Under the pieces are notes generated by a model. It did not search any database. It saw only the letters and a program-made list of their open reading frames with translations, and had not been told where the DNA came from. Positions 24,333 through 36,466 of a DNA stretch of 64,000 nt are shown piece after piece. Within the stretch, counting starts at the first letter, position 1. Every line of letters begins with the position of its first letter. A program made the translations under genes and the position numbers. This DNA comes from Phallus indusiatus (lineage: Eukaryota; Basidiomycota; Agaricomycetes; Phallales; Phallaceae): positions 198,930 to 262,929 of the forward strand of contig JAQFWX010000012.1 in the NCBI GenBank assembly GCA_027605045.1, given 5' to 3'.

Positions 24333-24647
24333 CTACTTCCAAAATCTTCCTCCGCTCTTTGTCTCACATTTTGGACATAGATCCAAGACATAACGTTGAC
24401 ATGTTTCTGACTTTTGGACTACTGGTTGACAACGATGATGGATTCTACACGCGCCTGTGATATTTGAACAAAGCCGACAGCTATCTGACGCACCGATTAG
24501 GCACGCCGTCGGATGTGAATTGCTTGTTGCGCAAGACGGCACAGAGCATTGACCAAGATATGTTTCTATGTCGCTCAAGTGGCCGCAAATCGTGTATTTC
24601 GTATCCCCCCTGAGATATTGGTGGCACATCGCACTGTCAGGTTGCAT
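24333..24647 (-). CDS. Small Cys-rich protein, paralogue B (104 aa)
   Basis: Convergent relative of the gene at 23103-23381. Shared blocks, in order, are MC, K(H/Y)T.CGHLSD, CS..(T/S)C, S.C..C, C..HH.C, and a final C(K/P)(S/K)C. It continues about ten residues past the last CxxC (ETKSGGRFWK). The first ATG after the TATA box is 24647; paralogue alignment would start at the in-frame ATG 24629, giving 98 residues. The function is unknown, and zinc binding is inferred from the Cys/His spacing. The two copies are clearly diverged, so the duplication is not recent. Confidence 0.7.
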   Translation of the reverse strand: MQPDSAMCHQYLRGDTKYTICGHLSDIETYLGQCSVPSCATSNSHPTACLIGASDSCRLCSNITGACRIHHRCQPVVQKSETCQRYVLDLCPKCETKSGGRFWK

Positions 24648-24725
24648 TGAAGGTGAACGGAAAGAGCTAAGGAGAAAAAGTGAGCGCACCAGATGTAGCG
24701 GTTTGTGGTGGGCTTATACAACGAA

Positions 24726-24733
24726 CTTTTATA
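24726..24733 (-). promoter_or_regulatory. TATA box of the second Cys-rich gene
   Basis: TATAAAAG on the minus strand, about 80-100 bp before the start codon of paralogue B. Confidence 0.5.
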
Positions 24734-26489
24734 AAAGAGCACGAGTGTTTAATAATGTGGTACAGAAGCGATGCGCGAACACTGCCTCCAATAAGTACCG
24801 CTTTTTATAGCATCTGGTGCCGGAAAAACTGACATCGGGCTTTTGCCAAATGAATCAAAGTCCAAGTAATAGGAGGTTACCCCGACGCGACTGTGGTTTA
24901 AATTCTATTCCCGACTAAAGTTGCCGACTTTCAAAACGGTAAGTTTGGCAACGGCTTTGCCAATGGGTTCTGAAGATTTCTCAAAAGTACTTCATCCGAA
25001 TTTACGTGAGAAATTGGACAATGTGACTTGGCACTATGTTAGTGACATTCCGCTTTGACACAGAATAATGAATTCATTAGGACCAACGATTAAGCGATAG
25101 GAAACTAGTACCATGATCCTCATCAGATGTATTCCGGACCGAAATTACAAATTTTGCACTTAGCCATAGATGCAAGTCAGCTTAACAAGTTTCGACAGCG
25201 CTCCAATCACCTATGTGTATCGATACACGAATTCGAGATACTCAATCATGGCTCACAGCATGTGCGCCGGGTAAAGTAACACTGTTTTTGAGATGTGAAC
25301 CACTGCTAAGCCCATGATGGACCAGAAAATGGCAGGGGAAACAAAGTACTTCTTGCCTTGGCAGAAACAAAGACTCCCCAACAATGCTTACCATGGCAGA
25401 TATGATATCGATGCGTCATTCCGCACAAAACGAACCTCCGCGTTTGATTTTTGAGAAGGTCCATTTAGGAAACGGTTTTCAGGGGTGGCCGCAACCGACA
25501 TTGTAAAGTTTCGTGTGAATCGTATCTTTTGAACATTGTAATTGTTAGAGATGTGTGGTGGAACAAGAATCTATATGATTGTTTCATTTAGCAAGCAGGA
25601 AGTATGGCAATTTGAGATGTATCACAATGCATCCTTGTAATATCAGCCAGAGCGGTAAGCCGTGAAATGGATTTGGAGAATTTAGTTTATGGGAACACGG
25701 AGCATTGAACTTACATTTGATGCGCCGTCCTAGTGTCGACGCATGGTTCTTTCTTCTTCATTCACGTATGTCATATGTTTTTTGCCTGTAATACGTTTCG
25801 AAAGCGATATTTCAAATGGAGATTGGAAATACCGACGCAGAGGGTTCTGAGAGGGTACTAATGTCGCCAGAATCGATAGATAAATAATAAACGAGGAAGT
25901 TTCCCAGTTGATATTCCGAAGTGAACCCAATAGAATATCCAAGGAGACACTGGAATTTCATATTATTTGTTTCACTCATCGTAGATATGGAACGGGTAAA
26001 CCTAAAGGGTTTCCTCTTTCTGCACTTTTTTCCCTCGAGTCCTCACGAAAATTTGAACGTGCAGCGTTATCGATGATCGATAACCATGAGGAATGCACGA
26101 TCCATGTCTGACCTTTACGTGATAACGGTCTGCGATATACAAGAATGGCTTCATAGGAGCTGTAATAATGAGATCCATGAATATCATTATTAGTGGAAGA
26201 AGCTGGAATGATCGTTGAAATGGAACACGCAAGCTGAAAGGGAAATTTAAAGTGGTTCAAGAAGCGAAGGTGATGTGACGGTAACGATCAGTCACGTGAA
26301 CGTCACTTCTCAACTTTTACCTCTTCCTTCCCTTTGTGTAATAATCTACAAGCCCTGTTTCGAGAAATACAAGGCGACCTGGCGGCTATACCAAAAGATG
26401 TTTAGATATGGGGGAATTAAGCGTTCACTTTCACTGTAATAACATTTCGCTCTTTCTTTTTTCTCTCTCAATTTTTGCACTCTCTCATC
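24734..26489. other. Gene-poor stretch
   Basis: Open frames at 25730-25942 and 25976-26260 (-) show no family features. A CACGTG-type site lies near 26293, about 200 bp upstream of the next gene. Confidence 0.45.
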
Positions 26490-28419
26490 ATGTCCCAACG
26501 GGTTGCGGTTACCTCTGATCTTAATGATTTCTTTCAAAAACTAATCTTACCAACAATAATTAATGGCCCTGCTGCCCCTTCATCAACTCCTGATAATGAG
26601 CCCAGCCCGATGACCTTACTGGGCCAAGAGCCGGAACGCTTTCCAACTTTTCAAGACGTGATTTGGAGCGAAGATATAACCCGGGAGGTTCAAACTTGTA
26701 AACAACCATTCTCTTCGATACAGATTGTTATAATGCTGATATACACAAGTCTTTGCCGCGCGTCAAAACAGTGAATATCTTGTCGCAGTTCTCGAAAAAC
26801 TCTCACTTCCAATCCACGCACCGATAGCGATGCGGCATCCGGAAGAAAACACCGCGTTCAAAGATTTCAACCCTTTAATCATCAATGGGACTAACGACTT
26901 CATTACTTTCCTTCATCGGTTTATATTCCGAAGTATCTACCAAATTTTACGCGTTTTAGACCCATTCCAAGATTGGTCATTCACAACCATGGACCGCGTC
27001 TCAGGCGATGTACTAGTGAACCCTATAATTCTCCATAATTGTGGAGCTTCGAACACAAGAGGCGGCCCTGTGTCTCTCGTTATCCTTCCTTTTTTACCCT
27101 GGGAATTTACCGAAAAGGATTTTAATGGTTTATCTACAATGTGCAATCGAGTTGTAAGTTCAGTTTTCAGTTTTCACGATTATTATTCGGATTTAACATA
27201 CATCATTTATTAAGCTTGATTATCGCGAATCTGACTGGGTGACCAAAAGTGATAGAATATGGGCTTATGTTCGTTTCGCTTCATTCACGATAGAACAATT
27301 ATCCTCAACGTGACTTCATAGCTTTATGATGTTTGCTTGAACCTTGATTGCTATTTTTTTGTAATAACATCGTATCAAAGATGGTGTTTTGGATATTTTT
27401 TGCCGGGTACGCATATTATCGTGTCAGTCATGTTACGTTTCTTAATCTCATTCGCTCATCCAGATTGGTCCGAAATTCATTTCTCGAGACCGATTAATTT
27501 CGACGATCCTCGTGTATCAATAATAGGAACACTTGTATTTTGGATTGAGAGTTCTTCCGAAGATTCAAAGGTTGGTTTTCTTCTGTCTTCGTTAAGCTCG
27601 AGATCACGAGTGAATCTTGACGTTCTTTCCAAAGTTTCGAGACGAATCCCGCACAATTGAACCCGCAACAGTTGAGGTTAGCCAGTGTCACACCCATCCT
27701 GACGTTCCAGAACCACGAACTAGGGACCGGGAGTTCCACGATGAGGTTCTTCAGCTGGCAAACGCCCAAGCCTGGAGATGGGTACAATTACCTATCGGCC
27801 GCCGCCATTATAGATTTGGTGTGATTCATAATCAAATGAGACGCAGTCACGAACTCCTCCGTATTAACCACCAACTACATTCAAAAGCCAAAAAGATGCG
27901 CTATGTCAATATCCAGAAGCAAGTAAGGAAGGCTAAGGAGGCTAAACGGGCTGAGAAGATTGAAGAAGAGACAATAAAAGCGGGAGTTGAACAAGGGAAC
28001 CAAAATAACATGACTGAAGAAGCAGGCTTGATTAACGAATCGCCGATGATTATGGTCGAGAATGCCAGGTCTCACGAGGCGGAGATGGGAGACGTCAACA
28101 TCAGAGACATATGCGATTCCGAATCTGAGGCTGATTCAGACATTGATTTGCTATACAGCAAAATTGATGAAGAGTATTATGACAAATGGCGAGCAGAAGT
28201 GGCAGAACCTGAATCGCCAAAGTAAGTAATTTTCAACTTTTAAACTGAAAGGCACGACATTAACGAATATTTAGTGAGGGTCATTTGTTTGTTTCTGGCG
28301 AATACACGGCGATGTATTATGGCGAAGAGCCCGGGGAGTTAAAGAAACAGTTTGATCTCCAAGTTGAATGCGTAAGGGATGCTCTCCTTGGTGACCTCGA
28401 CTATGGGACACCCGATTAA
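26490..28419 (+). CDS. Hypothetical protein, 542 aa, basic coiled coil near C-terminus
   Basis: I do not recognise this family. Six exons join in phase to 543 codons: 26490-26697, 26750-27153, 27215-27309, 27381-27570, 27635-28221 and 28275-28419. The N-terminal 300 residues are mixed hydrophobic and aromatic, with segments such as FLPWEFTEKDFNGLSTMC and WCFGYFLPGTHIIVSVMLRF. A Lys/Arg/Glu-rich helix follows (RKAKEAKRAEKIEEE), then an acidic region (DSESEADSDIDLL). There is no signal peptide. The exact phase closure and conserved-looking splice sites argue for a real gene. The intron before 27381 uses a GTGACT donor and is the least certain join. Confidence 0.6.
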
Positions 28420-28673
28420 AGATTGAATGTGGAATGGCTTCCCCCTATATCATTGGAGTAATTTACAATGATTCCCTTTCTGTAACTGTATCTTTTAGTT
28501 ATAGCTCTGTATTACATATGTTTACGTATTTTATGCGCGTATTGAAGTGCAACTCGTGTGTCGGTGCTTCCTATCTAGTTTTTTTATTTTTCATCAGGTG
28601 TTCAAGAAGCATTGTTTAGCGCCCGGAGGGAACCCGAAAGCTTACGAAGCGTCGCAGTTCCGAAATTTTCCAC

Positions 28674-28681
28674 TTACGTCA
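28674..28681. promoter_or_regulatory. CRE-like bZIP site
   Basis: TTACGTCA (reverse TGACGTAA), 103 bp before the ATG at 28784. It matches the consensus for ATF/CREB-type bZIP factors; function here is inference. Confidence 0.3.
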
Positions 28682-28783
28682 GTGATGCCTATTTTTGAAT
28701 CCAGCCGTCGTCATTGGGGCGGGTGACATCCCCTTGGGAGTTTGTTGGGAGCACTGTCTCTACAACTGACTACTACATACCAA

Positions 28784-30334
28784 ATGCTTAACACTATACC
28801 GGCAGATATTGTCCTTGACATAATACAATACCTTGACTACCATTCGGTCACATCCTTGGAACGAACTTGTCGCTATTTAAGAGATATTGTGAGTTTGCAC
28901 TACTCGGTTTTCTTTTCAAGAATTAACCGTGTTCAATTTACAAAGATAGAAACTTATGGCTGGAAAATATTCCTTCGAGAGACATCTTATTATTCGCCCA
29001 GTCTCACCCCCTATATTGAATCATCAAGATGTTGTAATTCTCGTGATTTAGCTCGCCAGCTGGTTTTGGCACAACAAGCCTGGCAAGAGCGGAAGTTCGT
29101 GGCCCGTCCCTTGGGACCCGAATGGAACAAAACCTTCCATCCTTTGTTGGCACTGCACAATCGCCGTCTCATCGTGGGAGCTGGCAATTCAATCATAAGT
29201 TACAACTTCAAATCGCCCTCTTCGTCCACTGAGACAACGCGTGTCTGCTTTGAACGAATAATATCTTTCCCGAAGGACGCTCGAAAGGATATTACAGGGG
29301 TTGGCTTCCATAATGGTGGGGAGGATTTAATTTTGTCGTTTGTTCATGGTGGATTAGCCCGTATCAATGTTGAAAACGTTCCAACGCCGAAGAAGAAGAG
29401 AAGCTTGGCTATGAAGGTGCCAAAACTGGCTTTAGTCAAAGATCTTTCGAGTTCACGTATCAAAGATTTATCTGTTTGTGGTGATTCTGCTCTCACCATA
29501 GACTCCTCCGGAACTTTATCTTTGTTCTCTCTCGAACATGCCCGGCCCGAAGTCATGTTTACGACAAATCCATTTGAGAACACGAACATTTCAGAACTCG
29601 GGAGACGGTCTGGCAAAACCGTAGCGTGGTCCAATTACCTTTCTCTCACCTCCTCTTCGTCTGGATACGCAGTCGTCGGAATATCCTCTCACACGAACCC
29701 CCTTTCCGTCCTCAGTATATCGCAATCTGCGATTCATAATGAGGCTCATGCATATCTGGCACCTTCAGCTTCTGAAGCAGACTCCTTCCGTTCAACGGCT
29801 GTTTACGCTATCACGGGAAGCAATAATTTCAATAACTTGAAGAACGATACCCATGATCACCTTTCCTTTTCTGATCAAGTTGTCCTGTCCGGGTGGTACC
29901 ACGGTGCCATTACATTGCATGACCTACGTTGTCCCACACGACGCATGCACGGTCACGTCAAAATGCTTTCCCCTACTCTTACTCTTCAAGACCCGCTAAC
30001 GTTCTCTCCTATATATTCCCTATCAATGGCGGATTACCGCATTGCGGCTGGATCGGCGCAATATAGCTTACTGCAATTATACGACTTACGAGCTCCTCAG
30101 TCCGGATTCAGTGTTTATCTTCCTCGAGGACGACAACATTCTTCTCCCGTGTATTCGACCGTGATGGAGAGTACCCGCATTTGGGCAGGTACGGAATCGC
30201 ATGCGGTCGTAGTCGACTTTGGAAAAACATCGAATTCGACTTTTCCGGTCGTTTCCGAGCGTTACACCACCGGTGTAAAAGTGAAGTATGATGCTCCAAT
30301 ATACGAACATAGTGATCATCGGCTTCGTCATTGA
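28784..30334 (+). CDS. F-box protein with WD40/beta-propeller-like C-terminus
   Basis: A single exon encodes 516 residues. An F-box opens the protein (MLNTIPADIVLDIIQYLDYH then SLERTCRYLRDIV, residues 1-37). It is followed by a helical linker and about 380 residues of beta-rich sequence with propeller-like strands, for example ALHNRRLIVGAGNSIISYNF, SGWYHGAITLHDLRCP and YSLLQLYDLRAP. The layout matches substrate adaptors of SCF ubiquitin ligases, where the propeller selects the target. WD repeats are degenerate and I cannot count blades with confidence. The start is the first ATG; an earlier in-frame TTG is not used. It ends about 160 bp before the convergent F-box gene on the other strand. 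Confidence 0.75.
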   Translation: MLNTIPADIVLDIIQYLDYHSVTSLERTCRYLRDIVSLHYSVFFSRINRVQFTKIETYGWKIFLRETSYYSPSLTPYIESSRCCNSRDLARQLVLAQQAWQERKFVARPLGPEWNKTFHPLLALHNRRLIVGAGNSIISYNFKSPSSSTETTRVCFERIISFPKDARKDITGVGFHNGGEDLILSFVHGGLARINVENVPTPKKKRSLAMKVPKLALVKDLSSSRIKDLSVCGDSALTIDSSGTLSLFSLEHARPEVMFTTNPFENTNISELGRRSGKTVAWSNYLSLTSSSSGYAVVGISSHTNPLSVLSISQSAIHNEAHAYLAPSASEADSFRSTAVYAITGSNNFNNLKNDTHDHLSFSDQVVLSGWYHGAITLHDLRCPTRRMHGHVKMLSPTLTLQDPLTFSPIYSLSMADYRIAAGSAQYSLLQLYDLRAPQSGFSVYLPRGRQHSSPVYSTVMESTRIWAGTESHAVVVDFGKTSNSTFPVVSERYTTGVKVKYDAPIYEHSDHRLRH

Positions 30335-30490
30335 TTGATATGATGATTTTTCTCTTCTTTTTTTCTCATTTTATATATGGGTTGTGTAATTAATTAGCAA
30401 GGTTAGATATATGATACAACTAATTGCTATAAAAAAAGGAAATTGGACGACTACGCTCCTGGCTGTAGTACACCGTATAAGCGCGAATTA

Positions 30491-33063
30491 TTAGCTGATA
30501 ATGCATCCGTTCATGGGCCCGTCTATATCGTGGAATCCGTAGTCATCATCCTCGTCGTAATAATAGTCATATCCACCAAAGTAAGGATCATCGTAATCGG
30601 AAAAGTCCATGTACGGTGGCATCATTGAAAAGCCGTCGTCGTCGTCGTCGTCGTAGTGTACAACGGAAAACAGGTTCTGTTTTTTCTCAAGCTCTCCCTC
30701 GAGAATATGGTGACGAGTATCAACTCTACTTTTCGAGTCTTTGAACCGGAAGTGAGAAAGCTATTGTAGGGATAAATCACAACCTGAAAATATTTGAGGG
30801 ATAATAAAAATGGACGCACCAGACCGACCCATGAAAAATTGCCATGGCATATATTGCATACTAGCATTTTAGTTTTAAGAGAGCACTCGTCTTCATCTTC
30901 AGGTATATACACAGCAAGTGCTTGCGCCATCGCGGTCATATCCGGGTCAAATGCAAATTCCGGATTGGGAGCAGAACAAGGATGATTACGAAGTTCGGGA
31001 TAATTTCTAGGGAATTTACAACGCTTGCAAGCAAAATATGTTGACGAAGCAAGAAGGAACTGCTTATCCACGTTCTCGGGTATACTCAACCTTTTGGGAG
31101 CTTGTTGTTTCACGTCTAAAGACGTAATCGAAGATATCAGAAATTCTTCCTGTGCATCGATTTTGGCAAGAATCTCGCTCTGAACTTGATCTTTCGCTTC
31201 TGACCATATCTCCATTGTGATGGGGTTCCAAGAACTATTCGCTTGTACCAGAGAAACACAGGTTGGGAGATCGTATGCCGATTCCGCATTGAAAAGAAAG
31301 TTCGGATCGTCCGCTCGCATATCGGCCAACAATACAACAAGGTGCCCTTTTAACTCCTTTATACGATCGGTATGACGGGACATTCTTTGCTTCTCTTCTC
31401 GATAGACTTTGTAATCTTGTATTATACTTTCTAGCTTTGGACGAATGTTGTTCCAAACTAAATTTGAAAAAAAAAAGCGATGATGAATGTTCATGAGCCT
31501 TTGGGAAAAAAAAAATCACGTACTACGCGGGGTAAGATCACGAGGTTGTTGCAGCATATTGTTCCATTCATGACTGAAATGACTATCGTTCCATTCAAAA
31601 AGAAGCGAGAAGGGGGAAATACTCAATTCATACTTGTAATGAGTAGGTGGAATATCTTCTTCAGCATAGCCCAACTCCAGCAATTTTGCACGAATACTGT
31701 GGGACATACACAAAATTTAGTAAACGCGTTGAGTATGAGAAAATAAAACACATTACGCGTCTCTGCGGCGCTTTATAGCCTCGTTATCAGTGTGATGTTT
31801 GGCCTGAGCCTGTTTCATGACCCATCTTTCCAGTTCTTTGGCGTGCTAAAAGAATGTCGAGTCTCATATAATGATTATCCCAGGCGAGCTTACCGTTTCA
31901 GATTCCTTGAGCAAGGCTTGCTTGCTCGCTATGAAGTCAGATTTCGCTTTCTCTAATTCTGCAGGTGGTAAAGTGGATGGAACCGCTTTATGATAATCTT
32001 TCACAATACGTTCCGCTGACGTTTTGAGAAATGTCCTCATTCTACAGGAGCCTCTCATATACCAAGAGTCTATTTCTGAAGCATTTAATTACGAAAATCA
32101 AATAACTGGACGAAAAAACTTGTACATACGCTCACTTGGAAGGCATTCTAACAACTCTTCCGTTAAATTAGGGACTTGCACCAGCAGTACGTTTCCATTC
32201 ACCACCCTATGATAAGTTAAGACCGAACATTGTGACTGGAGAGTAAGAAGAGAAAAAAAAACACACACACCTTGTGGTTCGACAGTGGCGGCAAAGGCGT
32301 GTGCGCAGTTCAAAATCTGCTTTCATAACACGGTTTACCGAGCACTCCTATATAATAACGTCATCAAGAAAACGAGAACGTTTCACAAGACAATGATAAT
32401 GAACTAACGTGACATTCTTTCAGAAACACGAGCTTCGCGTATCCCGGTTCACTGAGATCTGAAGGACAATCTGGTAGGTCGGGAAATGCTCCACGAGCGG
32501 CGCGCCAGATTGATTTGGAACTGCGGGAGGTTAACATATGATTGAAGCTCTTGGAGGAGCGGGAGAGCTGAATGAGATCAATGGGCTTGAGATGTTGGCT
32601 AATCTGAGATAAACATTGAAGAGTTAGCCTTTAGTACAAAGGGAATAGAGTGCCGAGATACCTCGCAAAAGATGTCCACTGGCATTTCTAGGAGCCTAGC
32701 GAGCTTGCCCACATTACGTCCACGGTAAGCAGATGCAGTGGTAGCCTTTGCCTTTCCTTTCTGTTTTGGTGTGGATGCGGCTTCTGCGTCATCTGTATTC
32801 TGTTTTCTAGTTCTTTTTCTTGGTTTCGGAATAACTGAGAAGGAGGACTGGTAAGAAAGGAGAAGACAAGAGAGAGAAAGGGAAAGAACAGAGCGCTCAC
32901 GGATAGATTTGATTTTTTCCACTGATAATTCATCGTTGTCAGTTTGCTCTTCAGCATCTTCATAAGCTTTGCGTTTGATGCTTCCGCTGGTGCAAAAAAA
33001 GTTCAGTTAGTTTGAAGATGAAACAAGCGTATGTGTGCCATACCTTGCGGTACGCGTTTGCAT
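30491..33063 (-). CDS. F-box protein with Cys-pair (zinc-ribbon-like) segments (638 aa)
   Basis: Twelve exons join in phase to 639 codons: 33063-33044, 32986-32901, 32834-32662, 32603-32409, 32347-32271, 32206-32130, 32075-31894, 31845-31757, 31696-31634, 31573-31527, 31457-30820 and 30760-30491. A basic, nuclear-signal-like N-terminus (KPRKRTRKQ) precedes the F-box (LARLLEMPVDIFCEISQHLK then LSRSSKSFNHML, about residues 85-120). CHEC and CRHC, 16 residues apart, suggest a zinc ribbon. A long coiled region follows, then FACKRCKF and VCNICHG, and a tail rich in Asp and Tyr. I recognise the family as an expanded group of Agaricomycete F-box proteins with unknown substrates. The poly-Asp run comes from a GAC repeat near 30640. 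Confidence 0.82.
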
Positions 33064-33449
33064 GATGGCGAATGGGAAAAACGAAAGGGAAGACGCCGTT
33101 ATTTTTTAAGCCCCGGAAGTCTCGGCTTATTCCGTGGCTCCGTGGCCACATGATGATTCATTGGCTTGTCCTCAAACAACAAGCCCGTGAAAGCAGTCCT
33201 TAAGCGTCGGGGCCCGATGGACTCTTTTGTCGACTTTTTGTAGCGTTCTTGTCCTTGTTGTAGACGCGTTGGCGTTTAAGGTGGAACGTTTGTTACTTGC
33301 TATAACTCAAGCGCGTATTCGGCACACAACCATAAACCCATATCGCTACTACACACTACCTTTACATGCTCCGTGACGGAGAGGGGTACATCAGACATGA
33401 GACACAATTTCGCCAAAGTTTTTTCCTTTTAACTTTCAAAGATAACTAA

Positions 33450-33653
33450 TTAACCAACACGATTTCCGATTTGCTGTCTGAGACACTCGCCTCCTCGTGT
33501 CTGAAGACGGGAAAGATTACACGTGGTAAATCCGATTACGCCGTTGAATTGCGTCTGAAGTCCAAGGACACGACCATCGGGGTCAGCTGGGTATCGCACA
33601 AGCTGCGACAAGACAGCGCGCCTAAGTAGTTGTTCAAATTCAAATCGAGACAT
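33450..33653 (-). CDS. Possible small protein (67 aa)
   Basis: An open frame from MSRFEFEQLLRRAVL to a stop, with an amphipathic start. It could be a small gene or the last exon of an unseen one. No family is recognised, and no TATA box or flanking exon supports it. Confidence 0.25.
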   Translation of the reverse strand: MSRFEFEQLLRRAVLSQLVRYPADPDGRVLGLQTQFNGVIGFTTCNLSRLQTRGGECLRQQIGNRVG

Positions 33654-34238
33654 TTTCCGGTAGACGTGCTCAGGCAAAACAGCAAAGTTAGCGATCTTCC
33701 ACTGAATGTTCTACAAGAACAACAACGCTTCAAAAGCTGTGGTTTACTCGTTGTGAACAGTTATTTCTGCACAATCGCTCCCAGAAACACAATTCGCGAC
33801 AACGTTCAAGGGTTTTTTTATTTGAGTACAACGTACATAATCTTTGTATTAGGTAGCGCAACAAACTCGTGAGTTTCTTTCATTCTCGTTTTGCTAGCAG
33901 TGTATGTGTATTGATAGGTTTTAGTTACCCGCGCTCCGCAGCTGTTGGTCAGAAATTTGAAATAGGGCCCGACGTTCTTCTCTTTTCGCGCTATTGACGA
34001 GAATTCATGGAACACTTATTTTCGGACTGAATCTAATGAGAATTTGTGGTTATAAATTAAATACGCAAAACAAGAGTGTCCATGCTTTTTGAAGACCAGT
34101 ACAGTAATTACATGAAAGCGTGTTGAAGGGATGTCAAAAAAGAAAGGCTGCCACTGGTCAGAATATGATTTAACCGAACAAACAATATCATTCCATTCCA
34201 TCTTCCCCGAATCTCGTTTTATTTTTGTCATGGCCTGT

Positions 34239-35060
34239 TTACAAACTGGCCATCACGATGCCGAACCCTATTAAGACGGCAACCAAGGAACCGCGGAGAC
34301 CCATGGCGGAAGAGGGAGCTGTAGTTGAGGCGGCTGGGGCGGCTGGGGAGGTTGGGCTGCTAGAGGAAGAGCTGTTGCTGGAAGAGCCGGTGCTATTGGA
34401 AGAGCCGCCATTCGCAGCAGGTGTTTGTGATGCGGAAGAACCGGAAGTCGTCGCAGCAGTGCCACCGCTAGATGAAGCTGCAGTCGGCGACGACGATCCA
34501 GAAGCCGAACCCGACGCAGAGGCAACCCCGACGGCGACGACAGGCACACCAGACGTGGGTTCGGTAAAGGATGTTATCGGAACAGTCGCGCCTCCCACTG
34601 CCGCATTGACCTGGCATTTTGAATCGCCGCCTGCGATGGCGCATGTCACAGCTACGGCGCCAATACTGGCGATGTCGGCGCTCAAAAGAGCGTCCGACGG
34701 GCTTAAATCAAGCGTGGCTGAACGTCATCAGAAAATAAGGTACGGCTGTTGGAGAAAAATATCTTCTTACCTGTGAGATCACCGGAGGCCAAGGGTTCGA
34801 CAACTTGGAGTACAGTTGTTGCGCCGTTCACAGTGACTTGACTGACCTCCACTGCGCCTGTTGGTGTGCCCAACTCCCCGGCAACTAATGATGCAGCGGG
34901 AATGTAGATCGTGTCATTAGGTTCCTGACAGGAAACATCTACGCCAAGTGAGCAGAACAGGTTAAAACGGTCCACTGTTCATCGCCCCAAGAAGGATAAA
35001 AAGCTTACAGGGTACTAATGAGAGAAAAAGTGCGGAAATAAGGACTTTCACGTTGGTCAT
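34239..35060 (-). CDS. Ser-rich, probably GPI-anchored cell-surface protein (232 aa)
   Basis: Three exons join in phase: 35060-35009, 34938-34771 and 34717-34239. The product has a signal peptide (MTNVKVLISALFLSLVPYVS), a short folded ectodomain of about 120 residues with two cysteines late in it (TCAIAGG and KCQVNA), a Ser/Gly/Ala/Thr-rich stalk of about 75 residues, and a C-terminal hydrophobic tail (RGSLVAVLIGFGIVMASL) with no charged residues after it. That is the classic signal for GPI attachment, so the protein should sit on the plasma membrane or wall with a heavily O-glycosylated stalk. The ectodomain family is not recognised. Confidence 0.78.
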
Positions 35061-36466
35061 AGTTGTTGCTGACACGGTGGCCTCTTTCAAAAGGTTGGTA
35101 GATGAGGGAGGTTCTGGGGTAAAACCCTTTTCTGCGAATCAATATGAAATTTATATACACATTGGTTATATTTTTACCTGTGAAATTAAATGATGATCCT
35201 TTCACTACTTAGCGATCATTCGTGGATCTCACAACGAAACAGTGATCGAACTCCCATGAGAAGTGCCAGCCTTGCCCTGTCATGGCAAGAAGGCTGAGAA
35301 AACCAGAGTCTGGAATATTCTGGAGTGCGCAGTCAACCGAGATCAGTGATTGTTCTCAGGGACTCAAGGAACAACGACTAATTTAACACTTAGATATTTT
35401 GGTTGAGCTGAAGTCGCCGCAACTTGCATACTGGAGGTGATGGTCTATTTTCCTTCTCGCGCTCGGGCCTGGGTGTATCTCTCAACATTGTTTTCAAAAA
35501 CCTAAAACGCCAAGGCAATGGACAGCTGTCAGATGCGCTGATGTATCCTTCGAAAATAAGCCAATAGAAGTTCATCTATACATATTATACATGATGATAT
35601 CACCCAAATATCACAACAAGAACCGATCTTTCTTCAGTTGAGCTAAGTTTCCATTCAGGCTGTTGTCATGTTTGAGAGTACCCACGTGCACATCTGGATA
35701 AGACTGAAGGCACCTTGAAAGATACTTCAAACTTGGAGCATCATAAACAGTGATCGCCGTGAATGCGCTATTCCTCCATTTGAGTGCTCCGAATATACAT
35801 AGTACGTGAAGGCGGGTGAAGGCGTTACAGTATGAAATCACAGCGAAAGTTCAATTAAACCAATGCCATGTGCCTTCTTTGAATCAGAAACGTGATGTAC
35901 AGCCTTTCAGCGGTCATGAAATCCAATAATTTCAACGTGGCGCGGCCCGTACAGTTGACAAATTAAGACCCTGAACTGGGCTCCCCTCGCAAGCTGTCGC
36001 AGTTGAGAGAGAAGGGTGTATTTGAGGTAGGTGATGATGTAGTCAGTTCGTCTTCGAGATTTATTGATGAGTTTACATAAAAGTGCCGTAATTACACCCC
36101 AGGCTTGTGACCTTGACCATCAATTTATGATCAGTCAACGTTGTTGGGATTTTTGTAATCGGAGTCGAGCTTTCCGTGGTGTCGAAGCATGCCCCGCAAA
36201 GCAATTTAAAAATATTGACATTTAACATTCAAACCGAGGATACTCAGTCCTGCGCAGAAAAATGGACGAAGTGCGGACTGCGTGTTTAGTTTTAACTCGT
36301 TTAAGGCTGTACTATGGCGTGTAGTATACATTTGCACGAAAGACTGAGACCTCATGATTTTGCGCATTGTGCATGATCGTTTTCCACTTGTTTGAGATGC
36401 CAAATTCATTGATAGTGTTTGGTACCGAAAATTCCGGGGAGACGGAGACATGTTATTCGAGTTTTT
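35061..36466. other. Intergenic stretch, perhaps with gene debris
   Basis: Minus-strand frames at 35611-35841 and 36206-36451 look vaguely protein-like but lack joinable exons and recognisable motifs. An imperfect hairpin lies near 35269-35296. Confidence 0.35.
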
